A DNA stretch of 64,000 nucleotides from Actinomycetota bacterium. Its GTDB lineage: Bacteria; Actinomycetota; Thermoleophilia; Gaiellales; Gaiellaceae. This document shows positions 15,671 through 25,117 of this stretch, piece after piece. The translations under genes were made by a program, and so were the position numbers. Where the stretch lies: assembly GCA_003132665.1 (NCBI GenBank), contig PKYN01000016.1, positions 62,001 through 126,000 of the forward strand. The letters are read 5' to 3'. A model generated the notes under the pieces. The model made no database searches, was not told where the DNA came from, and saw only the letters and a program-made list of their open reading frames with translations. Position 1 is the stretch's first letter; each line of letters opens with the position of its first letter.

Positions 15671-18478
15671 TCACTCCTCCGCCACCGTCTCGCGTTCGAA
15701 GGGAAGCTCGAGCGCAAAGGTGGAGCCCTCGCTTTCGACCGATTCCACCCAGATGCGACCGCCCATTGCGGTCACCAGCCCGCGGGAGATGAAGAGACCC
15801 AAACCGGTTCCCCCGCTCAACACCGAGGACGACCCCCGATAGAACTTGCGGAAGATGCGCTCGCGCTCCTCTTCGGGGATGCCGACGCCTTCGTCACGCA
15901 CGCGTAGTTCGACCGCACCGGAGCGCTTTTGCCCGACGACGCTCACGGTGCCGCCGCCCGGCGAGAACTTGACCGCGTTGTCGACCAGATTGACGAGCAC
16001 CCGGCGCAACTTGTCGCGATCGGCCTCGGCGCTGAGCGGCTCGTCCGAGAGATCGGCGACAAAACTGTGCTCGTCCCCCTGAACGCTTTCCGACTCGGAG
16101 CGAGCGCTTTCAACGACCTCGCGCACGACATTGCCCACGTCGATCGTCGCCAGCTCGACCTGAAGGTCGCCGGCGTCGAGCTCGGCGACGTCGAGCAGAG
16201 CGTCCACGATCCCGGTCAGGCGCTCGGATTCTGAGGCTATATAGGAAAGAAACGTCCGCCGCTGGACGTCGTCGAAGAGCTCGCCCCGGCGCAGGAGCGT
16301 CTCGGCGAAGCCGTAAATGGACGTAAGCGGGGCGCGCAGCTCGTGCGAGATCGAAGAAACGAAGTCGGACTTGGCCTGTTCGACGAAGCGATCGGCCGAG
16401 ACGTCGCGAAGCGTGTAGATCTTGCCGGCGATTTGACCTCCGGGATCGCGCATCACCGCTTCGGCCACCTCCAGCCAGAGCTCCCGCTCGCCGCGCCTGA
16501 TCGAGATGGCGCGTTCCCCCACTCCGTCGGGCGCCTCCATCTCGTGGCGAAGCACCTCGCTCAAGGGTCGCCCCAGCGCCTCGCTCGAGGCGATGCCGGT
16601 GATTCGCTCGGCCGCAGCGTTCCAAAGCACGATCCGGCCGGCGCGATCAACCGCGACGATGCCGTCGGCGACACTGGAAAGGATGGCGAGGCTCTGCTCC
16701 CGCTCGAGCGACACGCGCAGGTAGAGCGCGGCGTTGGCCAGCGCGCTGGCGCTGTTGGCCGCGAGCGTGACGAGAGCCTCGATCTCCTTCAGGCGCCAGG
16801 CGCGTACGCGGCGCGAATAGACGATGAGCACGCCGCTCAGAGCATCGTCGAGACCGATCACCGGAACTCCGATCAAGGCCTTGAAACCGTGACCGACAAC
16901 CGGATCGAGCGCGCCTAGGGGGCCTTCGTCACGAGCCAGATCTTCGATCACGAGCGGCTCGCGCGAATGGACCAGATCGCCCGCCAGCGAGACCGCCACC
17001 GGGAAGCGCCGCGCGTACATCTCCTCCAGGCCTTCACCCTCGCTTGCGCGCACGACGAGCTCGTTCGCTTCCAGCTCGAGCATCAGAGCCGCGTCGCCTT
17101 CGAGCAACTGGGTCGCCTGATGAACCGCCGCTTTCATCACCTGCTTCGAGCTCGATGGGCCGACCAGCTCGGCCCGACCGCCGGCCAGCTTCAGTGCGAG
17201 CACGGAGTCGAGCTCCAGTTCGTTGGTCATCGCCTCGGTCGCCACCAAGAGTGCGTTCTGCTCCTCGAGCTGGCGCTTGTTCTCTTCGATCAGACCCGCG
17301 GTGTGAAGCGCGATTCCGAGCTCTCGCGCGATCGCCTCGATGAACGCGATGTCGTCGTCCGACCAGCGCCGCACCGCTGATGTGTGCGCGGCGAGAGCTC
17401 CGATCACCGACTCGAAGAGGATGATCGGCGCCGACAGAACAGCGCGGCTTCCCAGCTCGAGCAGGGCCTCGCGCCCGCCGAGGGAGTCGTCGTCGAGCTG
17501 CGGATCGTTCTCCACGTCGGCGATCGCCGCCGTCTTCCGCTCGCGCAGCGCGAGGTTCGAGACCGAGAGAAACGGCGTCGCACTTGCCGTTATCGGCTTG
17601 ATTCCCTCTCGGCGCCATTCGGCCCGCAGCGGCGCCGCGCTGCCGGGATTACCCAAACGAATGAAGCAGCGCTCGACGTCGAGAGCTTTCGCCGTCTCGG
17701 CAAGGGCGGCGTCGATCAACCTATCGATGTCGAGCTCGGCGCGAACCCGGCGCGAGATCTCCGCCACCAGGCGCTCCCGCTCCAGCCCGCGCTCGAGCGC
17801 GCTGACAGACTCCATCCGCTCGAGTGCGAGAGTTCCCTCGGCGGCCAGCATCCTCATCAGCGACAGCTGCTCCGGGCGAAAGGCCCGAAACTCTCCCGTC
17901 GAGCCGGCGGCCAGGACGCCGACGATCCGTCGTTCGCCCTCGAGCGGGAAGAAGACCAGGCTCTTCAGCCCCGCTCTCTCGACCAGCTCGGCGCTGACCT
18001 CCGGCGAGCCGGGCGCGTCCTCGACCGTGAAGAGGGCGCGAGTCTCGACGGCCCGCCTGACGCCCGACATCTCGTTTTCGAGATCCAGTCGGGTCGACGG
18101 GAACCAGTCCACATCCGTCCCTGCTGCGCGGCCTATCAGCCCTCTCGCCTCGCTTCCATCCTCATTGACGAGCAACAAGCCCGAGAAGTCGAAGTCGACC
18201 AGGTCGTTGAGCGTGTCCAGCACGGTGCGCGCGATGCTCTCCCTGTCGCCGGCGAGCGTGAGAGCAGACGAAAGCTCGGCAACCGCCGCGAGTTGATGCT
18301 CCCTGACGGCCAGCTCCCCCGCGCGCCGCCGACCGCGCAGTACGAAGATGTCGAGCAGCAGGTGGAGAGCGAGCGCGACGCCGAGGGCGAGCGCCAGAGT
18401 TTCGAGCACACCATCGAAGATCGCGGCATCGGATAGGCCAGCGAGCTGGATCAGCCGGGTTATATCCGAGAGAACCAC
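15671..18478 (-). CDS. membrane-anchored multi-GAF/PAS sensor histidine kinase
   Basis: 935 residues from a GTG start. One membrane segment (LETLALALGVALALHLLLDIFVL, about 20-45), then three GAF-like domains (about 65-215, 225-380 and 395-570), a PAS domain (about 590-700, RAGRIVLWNAAAERITG) and the kinase core. The phosphoacceptor His is in SSISHELRAPLTS (about 711); the N box VNLVDNAVKFSPGG, G1 DEGVGIPEEE and G2 GTGLGLFIS are complete. The GTG at 18478 is the last start before the membrane segment; a longer frame to 18781 would run across ispH on the other strand and is rejected. Divergent from ispH. Confidence 0.9.
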   Translation of the reverse strand: MVLSDITRLIQLAGLSDAAIFDGVLETLALALGVALALHLLLDIFVLRGRRRAGELAVREHQLAAVAELSSALTLAGDRESIARTVLDTLNDLVDFDFSGLLLVNEDGSEARGLIGRAAGTDVDWFPSTRLDLENEMSGVRRAVETRALFTVEDAPGSPEVSAELVERAGLKSLVFFPLEGERRIVGVLAAGSTGEFRAFRPEQLSLMRMLAAEGTLALERMESVSALERGLERERLVAEISRRVRAELDIDRLIDAALAETAKALDVERCFIRLGNPGSAAPLRAEWRREGIKPITASATPFLSVSNLALRERKTAAIADVENDPQLDDDSLGGREALLELGSRAVLSAPIILFESVIGALAAHTSAVRRWSDDDIAFIEAIARELGIALHTAGLIEENKRQLEEQNALLVATEAMTNELELDSVLALKLAGGRAELVGPSSSKQVMKAAVHQATQLLEGDAALMLELEANELVVRASEGEGLEEMYARRFPVAVSLAGDLVHSREPLVIEDLARDEGPLGALDPVVGHGFKALIGVPVIGLDDALSGVLIVYSRRVRAWRLKEIEALVTLAANSASALANAALYLRVSLEREQSLAILSSVADGIVAVDRAGRIVLWNAAAERITGIASSEALGRPLSEVLRHEMEAPDGVGERAISIRRGERELWLEVAEAVMRDPGGQIAGKIYTLRDVSADRFVEQAKSDFVSSISHELRAPLTSIYGFAETLLRRGELFDDVQRRTFLSYIASESERLTGIVDALLDVAELDAGDLQVELATIDVGNVVREVVESARSESESVQGDEHSFVADLSDEPLSAEADRDKLRRVLVNLVDNAVKFSPGGGTVSVVGQKRSGAVELRVRDEGVGIPEEERERIFRKFYRGSSSVLSGGTGLGLFISRGLVTAMGGRIWVESVESEGSTFALELPFERETVAEE

Positions 18479-18546
18479 CTGAAAACGATGATAAACCCTC
18501 TCCGCAGGGCGAAGCGGCAAAGCTACGATGGCTGAGTGATGGTCGA

Positions 18547-19497
18547 GTGGTTCAGCGCGTAATTTTTGCCTCGCCGCGTGGTTTCTGCGCGGGCGTCGAG
18601 CGCGCCGTTCAGACGGTCGCGCGAGCTCTCGATCTCTACGGCACCGTCTACGTGCGCCACGAGATCGTTCACAACCGGCACGTCGTGCGCGAGCTAGAGA
18701 AGCACGGCGCCATTTTCGTGCAGGACGAGCGGGAGGCGCCGGCCGGGGCGACGCTTGTGCTGTCGGCCCACGGGGTCGCACCGGACGTATACGAACGCTG
18801 CGCGCAGCTCGGTCAGCGAACGATCGACGCGACCTGCCCGCTCGTCACCAAGGTGCACGTCCAGGCGCGCCGCTTCGCCGCCGAGGGGTACCGGGTCGTC
18901 CTGATCGGTCACGCCGGCCACCAGGAGGTGGTCGGGACGATGGGCGAGGCTCCCGAGGCGATCGTGCTGGCCGAGTCGGTCGCCGACGCCGAGGCGCTCT
19001 CCTTCCCTGCCGGAACGAAGCTTGCCTACGTCACGCAGACGACACTCTCGCTCGAGGAGACGGCCGAGATCATCGCCGTGCTCGAGCGCCGCTTTCCCGA
19101 AATCCGCTCGCCCCAGCGCGTAGACATCTGTTACGCGACCTCCAACCGGCAGAGGGCCGTGAAGGAGATGCTGCCGGAGGTGCAGCTCTTGCTGGTGATC
19201 GGCTCCGCGAACAGCTCCAACTCCAAGCGCCTGGTGGACGTGGCCCGGGCCGGTGGCGTCGAAGCGCACCTGATCGAGGACGCCGCCGCGATCGACGAAA
19301 GCTGGCTCGAGCATGTTGAAACCGTCGGGGTCACCTCCGGCGCCTCGGCGCCCGAGCGGCTGGTCGAGGGAGTGCGCGACTGGTTCTGCGAGCGCGGCGT
19401 CCTTCAGATCGACCAGAGCCGCATCGTCGAGGAGCACATGGAGTTCCGGCTGCCGGTCGAGCTGCGCGAGGAGCTGAGCGCGAGGGGGAGCGCATGA
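18547..19497 (+). CDS. ispH: 4-hydroxy-3-methylbut-2-enyl diphosphate reductase
   Basis: Last enzyme of the MEP isoprenoid pathway, reducing HMBPP to IPP and DMAPP with a 4Fe-4S cluster. The three cluster cysteines are in PRGFCAGVERA (Cys12 region), DATCPLVTKVH and DICYATSNRQ; further signatures are SAHGVAP, GHAGHQEVVGT and VIGSANSSNSKRL with the final SGASAPE. 316 residues, usual length. GTG start at 18547. Overlaps the next gene by ATGA, so the two are co-translated. Confidence 0.96.
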   Translation: MVQRVIFASPRGFCAGVERAVQTVARALDLYGTVYVRHEIVHNRHVVRELEKHGAIFVQDEREAPAGATLVLSAHGVAPDVYERCAQLGQRTIDATCPLVTKVHVQARRFAAEGYRVVLIGHAGHQEVVGTMGEAPEAIVLAESVADAEALSFPAGTKLAYVTQTTLSLEETAEIIAVLERRFPEIRSPQRVDICYATSNRQRAVKEMLPEVQLLLVIGSANSSNSKRLVDVARAGGVEAHLIEDAAAIDESWLEHVETVGVTSGASAPERLVEGVRDWFCERGVLQIDQSRIVEEHMEFRLPVELREELSARGSA

Positions 19498-20132
19498 AGC
19501 TCACGCCCGACGAGATCCTCGCCTACGTCGAACGCCTCTCGACACCCGGCTCCGCACAGCTCGAAGCGCTGGCGGAGGAGACGGTGCGCACGCTCGACTC
19601 GCCGCAGATGCTCTCGGGGCCGGTGGTCGGGCGCCTGCTCGAGTTCCTCGTCTTCGCTCTCGGAGCCCGCTCGGTGCTCGAGATCGGCACCTACTCCGGC
19701 TATTCCGCTCTGTCCATGGCCGAGGGACTTCCGCCCGACGGGCGCATCGTCACGCTCGAGATCGACGAGACCCACGCCGAGGTCGCCCGCCGCGCGATCG
19801 CAGCCAGCTCGCACGCGGAGAAGATCGAGATCGTGCTCGGCCCGGCGCTCGAATCGATCGAGAGACTGCCCGGCCCGTTCGACTTCGTCTTCATCGACGC
19901 CGACAAGACGGGTTACCCCGACTACTACGAGGCGGTGCTGCCGAAGCTCGCGCCGCGCGGCCTGATTGCGACCGACAACACCCTCCGGCACGGCAGCGTG
20001 CTGGACGAGAGCGACAGGAGCCCTGGTACCGAGGCGATCCGCGCTTTCAACGAGCGCGTGCGGGACGATCCGCGGGTGCGCTGCGTGATCCTGAGCGTGC
20101 GGGACGGCATGACGTTGATCCGCCGCGCCTGA
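19494..20132 (+). CDS. O-methyltransferase (SAM-dependent, family 3)
   Basis: 212 residues of the catechol/caffeoyl-CoA O-methyltransferase type. SAM-binding motif VLEIGTYSGYSALSMAEGLP (about 60-80), acidic loop VTLEIDETHAEVARR, metal site region FDFVFIDADKTGYPDYYE (about 123-140) and DNTLRHGSVLD. The acceptor is unknown. Its start overlaps the stop of ispH by 4 bp. It is followed by a 43-bp convergent gap with ileS. Confidence 0.92.
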   Translation: MKLTPDEILAYVERLSTPGSAQLEALAEETVRTLDSPQMLSGPVVGRLLEFLVFALGARSVLEIGTYSGYSALSMAEGLPPDGRIVTLEIDETHAEVARRAIAASSHAEKIEIVLGPALESIERLPGPFDFVFIDADKTGYPDYYEAVLPKLAPRGLIATDNTLRHGSVLDESDRSPGTEAIRAFNERVRDDPRVRCVILSVRDGMTLIRRA

Positions 20133-20175
20133 GCCGAGCCGCTTCGACCGAGTTATCGGGTCGGCGAGAGCGCTC

Positions 20176-23100
20176 TCAACGCGCGATCTGCTCGAGCTTG
20201 GGCTCGCTCAATGAGGCGTCGAAGGCGAGCTCGAGCGCGAGCGTCTCGGACTTGATCTGGTCGGCGTAGGGCTCGAGGTCGCGCTCGGGCTCGGGCAGCG
20301 TGAGCCTGATGCGGTCGGTCAGCGCCAGTCCCTGCTCCTTGCGCAGGCCGTTGATCTCGTGCACGAGGTCGAGCACGCGGCCTTCGCGCAGCAGCTCCTC
20401 GTCGAGCTCGGTCGAGACGGCGACCGTGATTCCGCCCTCCTCGGCCAGCGCCCAGCCCTCGCGGGCGATCGTCTCGACCAGCACCTCCCCGGGCTCGAGC
20501 TCGTAACCGAGCACGCGGAAGCGACCGCCCTCGAGCTGCTCGAACTCGCCCCGCTCGAGCGCGGCGCGGACGACCGGCAGCTCCTTACCGAGCTTGGGAC
20601 CGAGCGAGCGCAGCTCGGGCTTGACCTTCAGCTCGACCGCCTCGACCTGGGCGAAGACGACCTCCTTGGCGCGCAGCTCGTCGGCGATCTCGTCGGCGTG
20701 CCCCTCGGCGCGCGACGCGCCCTGAACGACGATCCGGCGCACGGGCTGGCGCAGCTTCAGGTCGGCCTGCGAACGCGCCGAGCGGGCCAGCTCGACCACG
20801 CGGCGCAGCTCGCCGACCTCTTCCAGGAGCTCGCGATCGGCGGCGGGCGCCTCGGGCCAGCCGGCCAGAAAGACGGAATCGGGCGCCTCGGCGCAGGGCT
20901 CGGCGACGAGGATCTTCCAGAGATGATCGGCTAGGAAAGGCAGCACCGGCGAGATGACCCGGATGCCCTGCACGAGCGCGAACCAGAGCGTGCGGAACGC
21001 CGCCTCGTCGAGCGAGTAGAAGCGGCGGCGCGAGCGGCGGATGTACCAGTTGGAGAGGTCGTCCACAAAGCTCTCGAAGGAGCGGATGACGCCGACCGTG
21101 AGTGAGGCTTCCAGGGCCTCGGTGGCCTCGACGACGAGCGCGTGCGTGCGCTCGACCAGCCAGCGGTCGAGCGGCTTCAGCTCGATGCCGCGGGGCCCCG
21201 CGGCGAGATCCTCGAAGCTCGGGCGGAAACCCTCGATGTTGGCGTAGGTGACGAGGAAGGAGGTCGAGTTCCAGAGGGTCAGCAGCTTGCGCTTGACCTC
21301 CTCGGCCGGGCCGAAGCCGAAGCGGATGTTTTGCGTGGGCGGTTGCTGGCAGTAGAGCCAGCGCATCACGTCGGCGCCCATGCGCTCGAACGCCTCGTCG
21401 GCGTCGATCGCGTTGCCGCGCGAGCCGTGCATCTCGTCGCCGTTCTCGTCCAGCAGCTTCTCGTAGGAGAGCACCTCGCGGTAGGGCGCGCGCCCGTCGA
21501 GGGCCACCGCCATGAACAGCAGCGAGTAGAACCAGAGCCTGATCTGCTCGCGCATCTCGCAGACCCAGTCGGCCGGGAACCACTTCTGCCAATAGTCGTC
21601 GTCGGGCAGGTCGGCGGTCGAGAGCCCCTTTGAGGCGCCCGTCGCGTAGCCGTGCTCGATCCACTCCGGGCTCTGCCAGCCGAGCGTCGAGAAGGGGACG
21701 ATGCCGGCGTCCAGCCAGACGTCGCCGACCTCGCTGACGCGCTTGACCTTTTCGTTGCCGCAGGCAGGGCAGCGAAGCGAGACACCGTCGATCCAGGGCC
21801 GGTGCAGCTCCTCCAGCCCGTCGATGCCTTCGGTCGCCAGGTCGGCCAGCTCGGCCTTGGAGCCGACGACGATCAGGTGGCCGCACTCGCAGGGGAAGAA
21901 GGGCAGCGGCAGCCCGTAGTAGCGGCGCCGCGAGATGTTCCAGTCGTCCATGTTGCGCAGCCAGTCGTCCATGCGCTTGCCGAAGTAGTCGGGCGTCCAT
22001 TTGACCGTCGCGTTCGCGTCGAGCAGCTTCTGCCTGATCTCCTTGACTGCGATGAACCAGTCGTCGGTGATGCGGAAGACGAGCGGCGTCTCGCAGCGCC
22101 AGCAGTGCGGATAGCGGTGGTGGATCTCTCCGGCCTGGATCAGCGCTCCGCGCTTGTCGAGGTCGCCGATGATCTCGGCCGCCGCCTCGTGCGCGCCCTT
22201 GCCCGCCAGCCAGCCGTACTCGGGCAGGATCTTGCCGTCCTCGTCGATCGGCGCCAGCACGGGCAGACCCTCGCGCTTGCCCAGCTCGAAGTCCTCGCCG
22301 CCGCAACCCGGCGCGATATGGACGATGCCGGTGCCCTCTTCCATCGAGACCTCGTCCCAGGCGACCACTCGGTATTCGACCTCGCTCGCAGCCGGCAGAT
22401 CGGCGAAGGGGCCGGTGTAGCGCCAGCCGACCAGCTTCTGGCCCGGCAGCTCGTCGACGACCTCGCCCGAGACCGGAACCTGCTCGAGCAGCGGCTTGGC
22501 AAGCCAGAGCGCTTCCGTGCCGGTCTGCAGCTTGACGTAGTTCGCAAACGGGTTGACCGCCGCGGCTACGTTTGCCGGCAGTGTCCAGGGCGTCGTCGTC
22601 CAGACCGCCAGCGCCTCGCCTGGGCGTTCGAGCAGCGGGAAGCGCACGTAAAGCGAAGGATCGATCTTGTCGCGGTAGGCGTCGCCGGTGGTCAGCTCGT
22701 GCGCCGAGATCGAAGTGCCACAGCGCGGGCACCATTCGGTGGCGCGGTGGCCGAGGTAGAGCCAGCCGCGCTCGTGCAGCGTCTTCAGGAAGCGCCAGAT
22801 GTACTCGATATTGGTGTCGGAAAAGGTGAAGTAGTCGGCGCCGAAGTCGAGCCATTGGCCGAGCCGCTTGGACTGGCGCGTGATCTCGCCGGCCGACCAG
22901 ATCACCTTGTCGCGGCAATGGCGGGCGAAGGCCTCGAGACCGTACTCCTCGATCTCGCGCTTGGAGTTGAGGCCCAGCTCCTGCTCCACCCCGACCTCGA
23001 TCCAGAGCCCCTGGCAGTCGTAGCCGTTCTGATAGCGCTGGTCGAAGCCCTGCATGGCGCGGAAACGAACGAAGACGTCCTTGAGCGTGCGTCCCCACAT

Positions 23101-23283
23101 GTGATGAACGCCCATCTTCTTGTTGGCCGTGATCGGGCCGTCGATGAAGCTCCAGCGCTTCCCGCCCTGGTTTTTCTCGCGCAGGCGCGCGAAAGCCTGC
23201 TCGCTCTCCCAACGAGCCAGCACCTCGAGCTCGAGCGCGCTATGGTCGGGCTTGGCCGGTAGGGATGAGAAAATGCTGTCCAC
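20176..23283 (-). CDS. ileS: isoleucine--tRNA ligase
   Basis: Class I aminoacyl-tRNA synthetase of 1035 residues with editing domain and C-terminal anticodon-binding region. The first signature reads GPITANKKMGVHHMWGRT (about 49-66) in place of the common PxANGxxHxGH, and the KMSKS loop reads DEMHGSRGNAI (about 616), so the first Lys is Glu and the second is not conserved. The CPRCGT zinc site and CPACGNEKV near 500 are intact. From memory this matches a divergent IleS clade of Actinobacteria/Chloroflexi relatives. ATG at 23283. Divergent from trxA with an 89-bp shared control region. Confidence 0.93.
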   Translation of the reverse strand: MDSIFSSLPAKPDHSALELEVLARWESEQAFARLREKNQGGKRWSFIDGPITANKKMGVHHMWGRTLKDVFVRFRAMQGFDQRYQNGYDCQGLWIEVGVEQELGLNSKREIEEYGLEAFARHCRDKVIWSAGEITRQSKRLGQWLDFGADYFTFSDTNIEYIWRFLKTLHERGWLYLGHRATEWCPRCGTSISAHELTTGDAYRDKIDPSLYVRFPLLERPGEALAVWTTTPWTLPANVAAAVNPFANYVKLQTGTEALWLAKPLLEQVPVSGEVVDELPGQKLVGWRYTGPFADLPAASEVEYRVVAWDEVSMEEGTGIVHIAPGCGGEDFELGKREGLPVLAPIDEDGKILPEYGWLAGKGAHEAAAEIIGDLDKRGALIQAGEIHHRYPHCWRCETPLVFRITDDWFIAVKEIRQKLLDANATVKWTPDYFGKRMDDWLRNMDDWNISRRRYYGLPLPFFPCECGHLIVVGSKAELADLATEGIDGLEELHRPWIDGVSLRCPACGNEKVKRVSEVGDVWLDAGIVPFSTLGWQSPEWIEHGYATGASKGLSTADLPDDDYWQKWFPADWVCEMREQIRLWFYSLLFMAVALDGRAPYREVLSYEKLLDENGDEMHGSRGNAIDADEAFERMGADVMRWLYCQQPPTQNIRFGFGPAEEVKRKLLTLWNSTSFLVTYANIEGFRPSFEDLAAGPRGIELKPLDRWLVERTHALVVEATEALEASLTVGVIRSFESFVDDLSNWYIRRSRRRFYSLDEAAFRTLWFALVQGIRVISPVLPFLADHLWKILVAEPCAEAPDSVFLAGWPEAPAADRELLEEVGELRRVVELARSARSQADLKLRQPVRRIVVQGASRAEGHADEIADELRAKEVVFAQVEAVELKVKPELRSLGPKLGKELPVVRAALERGEFEQLEGGRFRVLGYELEPGEVLVETIAREGWALAEEGGITVAVSTELDEELLREGRVLDLVHEINGLRKEQGLALTDRIRLTLPEPERDLEPYADQIKSETLALELAFDASLSEPKLEQIAR

Positions 23284-23372
23284 GCGGGCGAGATTCTATT
23301 GATAAGGCCGGGATGAATACTGCATGGGTCGGCGTTCTATTAAGCGAACAAGGCAAACGACTTGAGGAAAGG

Positions 23373-23702
23373 GTGAGCGGAGTGGCAAATGCCGTGACGG
23401 AGGCGACATTCGAGCAGGAGGTCCTGAAGAGCGACAAACCGGTACTCGTGGACTTCTGGGCCGAGTGGTGCGGGCCGTGCCACGCCGTCTCGCCGGTACT
23501 CGACCGCATCGTCGAAGAGCGGGCGGGCGCCATCAAGCTGGTGAAGGTCAACATCGACGAAGAGATGGCCCTTGCGCAGCGGTTCGGCGTCTCCTCGATT
23601 CCGACGATCATGCTCTTCCGTGACGGCCAGGCCGCCAGTACCGCCATCGGCGCCCAGCCCAAAGGTTCGCTCGAGAAGACGCTCGGCCTCAGCGAGGGAT
23701 AG
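23373..23702 (+). CDS. trxA: thioredoxin
   Basis: 109 residues from GTG at 23373, with the redox motif WAEWCGPCHAV, the cis-Pro loop SSIPTIMLF and the family end GAQPKGSLEKTL. Cytosolic disulfide reductase. The GTG is chosen because TGAGGAAAG lies just upstream and the product has normal thioredoxin length; GTG at 23382 is also possible, and upstream ATGs would add about 20-36 residues not typical of the family. Divergent from ileS. Confidence 0.92.
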   Translation: MSGVANAVTEATFEQEVLKSDKPVLVDFWAEWCGPCHAVSPVLDRIVEERAGAIKLVKVNIDEEMALAQRFGVSSIPTIMLFRDGQAASTAIGAQPKGSLEKTLGLSEG

Positions 23703-23726
23703 ACGTTCGAGCTACCGCCGGGCTGG

Positions 23727-24242
23727 TCAACCGCGTCGTTCGCGCCAGCGTTGCACGATCTCGGCGACGCTGGTAAACGCGATCTCCTCCTCGTCGGGCA
23801 GCTCGTCTGCGGCGAACCAGCGAATCTCGGAGATGTCGTCGGCGGCGGCGGGCACCCCGCCCAGGATTTGGGCCGTCCAGTTCAGGCTGAGCACGAACTG
23901 GACGTCGGGGCCGTCTCCGTAGAGATCGATGACGACGCCGACGAACCGGCCCGGCTCGATCTCGAGCCCGGTCTCCTCGCGCAGCTCACGCCGGAGACCG
24001 TCGAGCGGCGGCTCTCCCTCCTCGAGGAAGCCGCCGGGGGTGTCCCATTTCCCTTTCCTGGGCTCTACTCCGCGGCGCACGAGCATCAAGCGGCCGAGAT
24101 CGTCCTCGCAGAGTGCGCCCACCGTCGGCGCCGAGTTGGCGTAGTAGACCGAGCCGCAGCCCGAGCAGACGGCTCGGGTGGGCTCGACGGCAAGCTCCGC
24201 GCCACAGCGCGGGCAGAAACGCCATCCATGCAGCTCGGCCAC
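23727..24242 (-). CDS. Nudix hydrolase with N-terminal zinc ribbon
   Basis: 171 residues. Zinc ribbon CPRCGAEL...CSGCGSVYY (residues 10-35) followed by a Nudix box GGFLEEGEPPLDGLRRELREETGL (complete G-x5-E-x7-RE-x2-EE-x-G pattern split here as GGFLEEGEPP and RELREETGL). This domain pair resembles NudC/NADH pyrophosphatase and ADP-ribose pyrophosphatase-like members. Substrate unknown. Convergent with trxA, 24-bp gap. Confidence 0.9.
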   Translation of the reverse strand: MAELHGWRFCPRCGAELAVEPTRAVCSGCGSVYYANSAPTVGALCEDDLGRLMLVRRGVEPRKGKWDTPGGFLEEGEPPLDGLRRELREETGLEIEPGRFVGVVIDLYGDGPDVQFVLSLNWTAQILGGVPAAADDISEIRWFAADELPDEEEIAFTSVAEIVQRWRERRG

Positions 24243-24324
24243 GGGAAAAAGAATAGGCCGGATCGCGTCAAGCCGTATCGGCGCGCTCGGCGCGGTCCGC
24301 TGCTCGACTGTGGTCTTTGGCTCT

Positions 24325-24849
24325 CTAGACGGCCACCGGCACGGCCCGGCGACGCATCATCGTGAACAGCGTGCCGATCGCGATCATCTCGCTCTTGCCC
24401 CAGAACTGGCCCCAGAAAAAGCCCATCCCGCCGAATGCGATCAGCAGGAAGAGATAGGAGTCGACGGCGTTACCGATAGTTGCCGAGGCGGCCACACCGA
24501 GGCTCAGGTTCCGCTTGCGGATCGGCGTAAAGATCGCCGCCTCGATCGTCTCGGAGACGGTGAAGGCGACGACGCTGGCGATCGCGATCTTCTCGAGCGA
24601 TGTCCAGCCGGCCAGATCGCCGGCGGCCCAGGAGATCAGGCCGGCCGCATACACGAGCGGCATCGTCCAGGTGAGCCCGCGCAGCTGCTGAATCCAGTCG
24701 CGCAGCACGAGCACGCCGCCGATGCAGAAGACTCCCGCCGGGGCCTGATACCGCGTCAGCGGCACGTCTACGACGTAGGCGCTCGCCAACCAGTTGGCGA
24801 GGATGACGAGCCCTAGGTAGCAGGCTGCAAGTGGGAAAAAGAGCTTCAT
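24325..24849 (-). CDS. VUT family membrane transporter
   Basis: 174 residues, about five or six membrane segments, with the family signature APAGVFCIGGVLVLRDWIQQ and a conserved FTVSETIEAAIFTPI plus AASATIGNAVDSYLFL. This is the pattern of PF02592 (VUT_1, formerly DUF165), which includes the queuosine-precursor transporter YhhQ. The substrate here is not shown by context, since no queuosine gene is nearby. The ATG at 24849 opens MKLFFPLAACYLG. Confidence 0.83.
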   Translation of the reverse strand: MKLFFPLAACYLGLVILANWLASAYVVDVPLTRYQAPAGVFCIGGVLVLRDWIQQLRGLTWTMPLVYAAGLISWAAGDLAGWTSLEKIAIASVVAFTVSETIEAAIFTPIRKRNLSLGVAASATIGNAVDSYLFLLIAFGGMGFFWGQFWGKSEMIAIGTLFTMMRRRAVPVAV

Positions 24850-24923
24850 CGGCTGACGTCCATTCGGCCGGTCAGCCTAGCGAAGAGAATCGCATTGCTG
24901 CCCTGCCAGCGCAGATACTGGCC

Positions 24924-24952
24924 CGCGAGCGAGACGCCGCATCTCGCTCGCG
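24924..24952 (-). terminator. perfect hairpin downstream of fabI
   Basis: 11-bp perfect stem, cgcgagcgaga with tctcgctcgcg, and a 7-nt loop. It lies about 165 bp past the fabI stop and upstream of the VUT gene. No T-run follows on the minus strand, so termination is inferred from stem strength and position only. Confidence 0.45.
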
Positions 24953-25117
24953 CGCTACATAGACAAGGAGACATCCCGACCTCTAGGCGCGCGATAGACG
25001 CTCGCCCTTCCTCCCCTCGAGGTCAGGCATCCGATCTTGCCAATCACCCTTATGACGCAGCCGCCGCGCGAAGGTTGGCGACTGCTCCGACGCTTGGCGC
25101 TACGACTCGCGTCGCGG

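Noticed and set aside
18479-18781. Upstream extension of the histidine kinase frame
   Set aside because: It runs antisense across the start of ispH and encodes low-complexity Arg/Pro sequence; GTG at 18478 precedes the membrane helix.
21652-23262. 536-residue plus-strand frame opposite ileS
   Set aside because: Antisense shadow of a conserved synthetase; no domain match.
23265-23372. Longer N-terminus for thioredoxin from 23265 or 23313
   Set aside because: Extra residues are not thioredoxin-like, while GTG at 23373 has a ribosome site and gives normal length.
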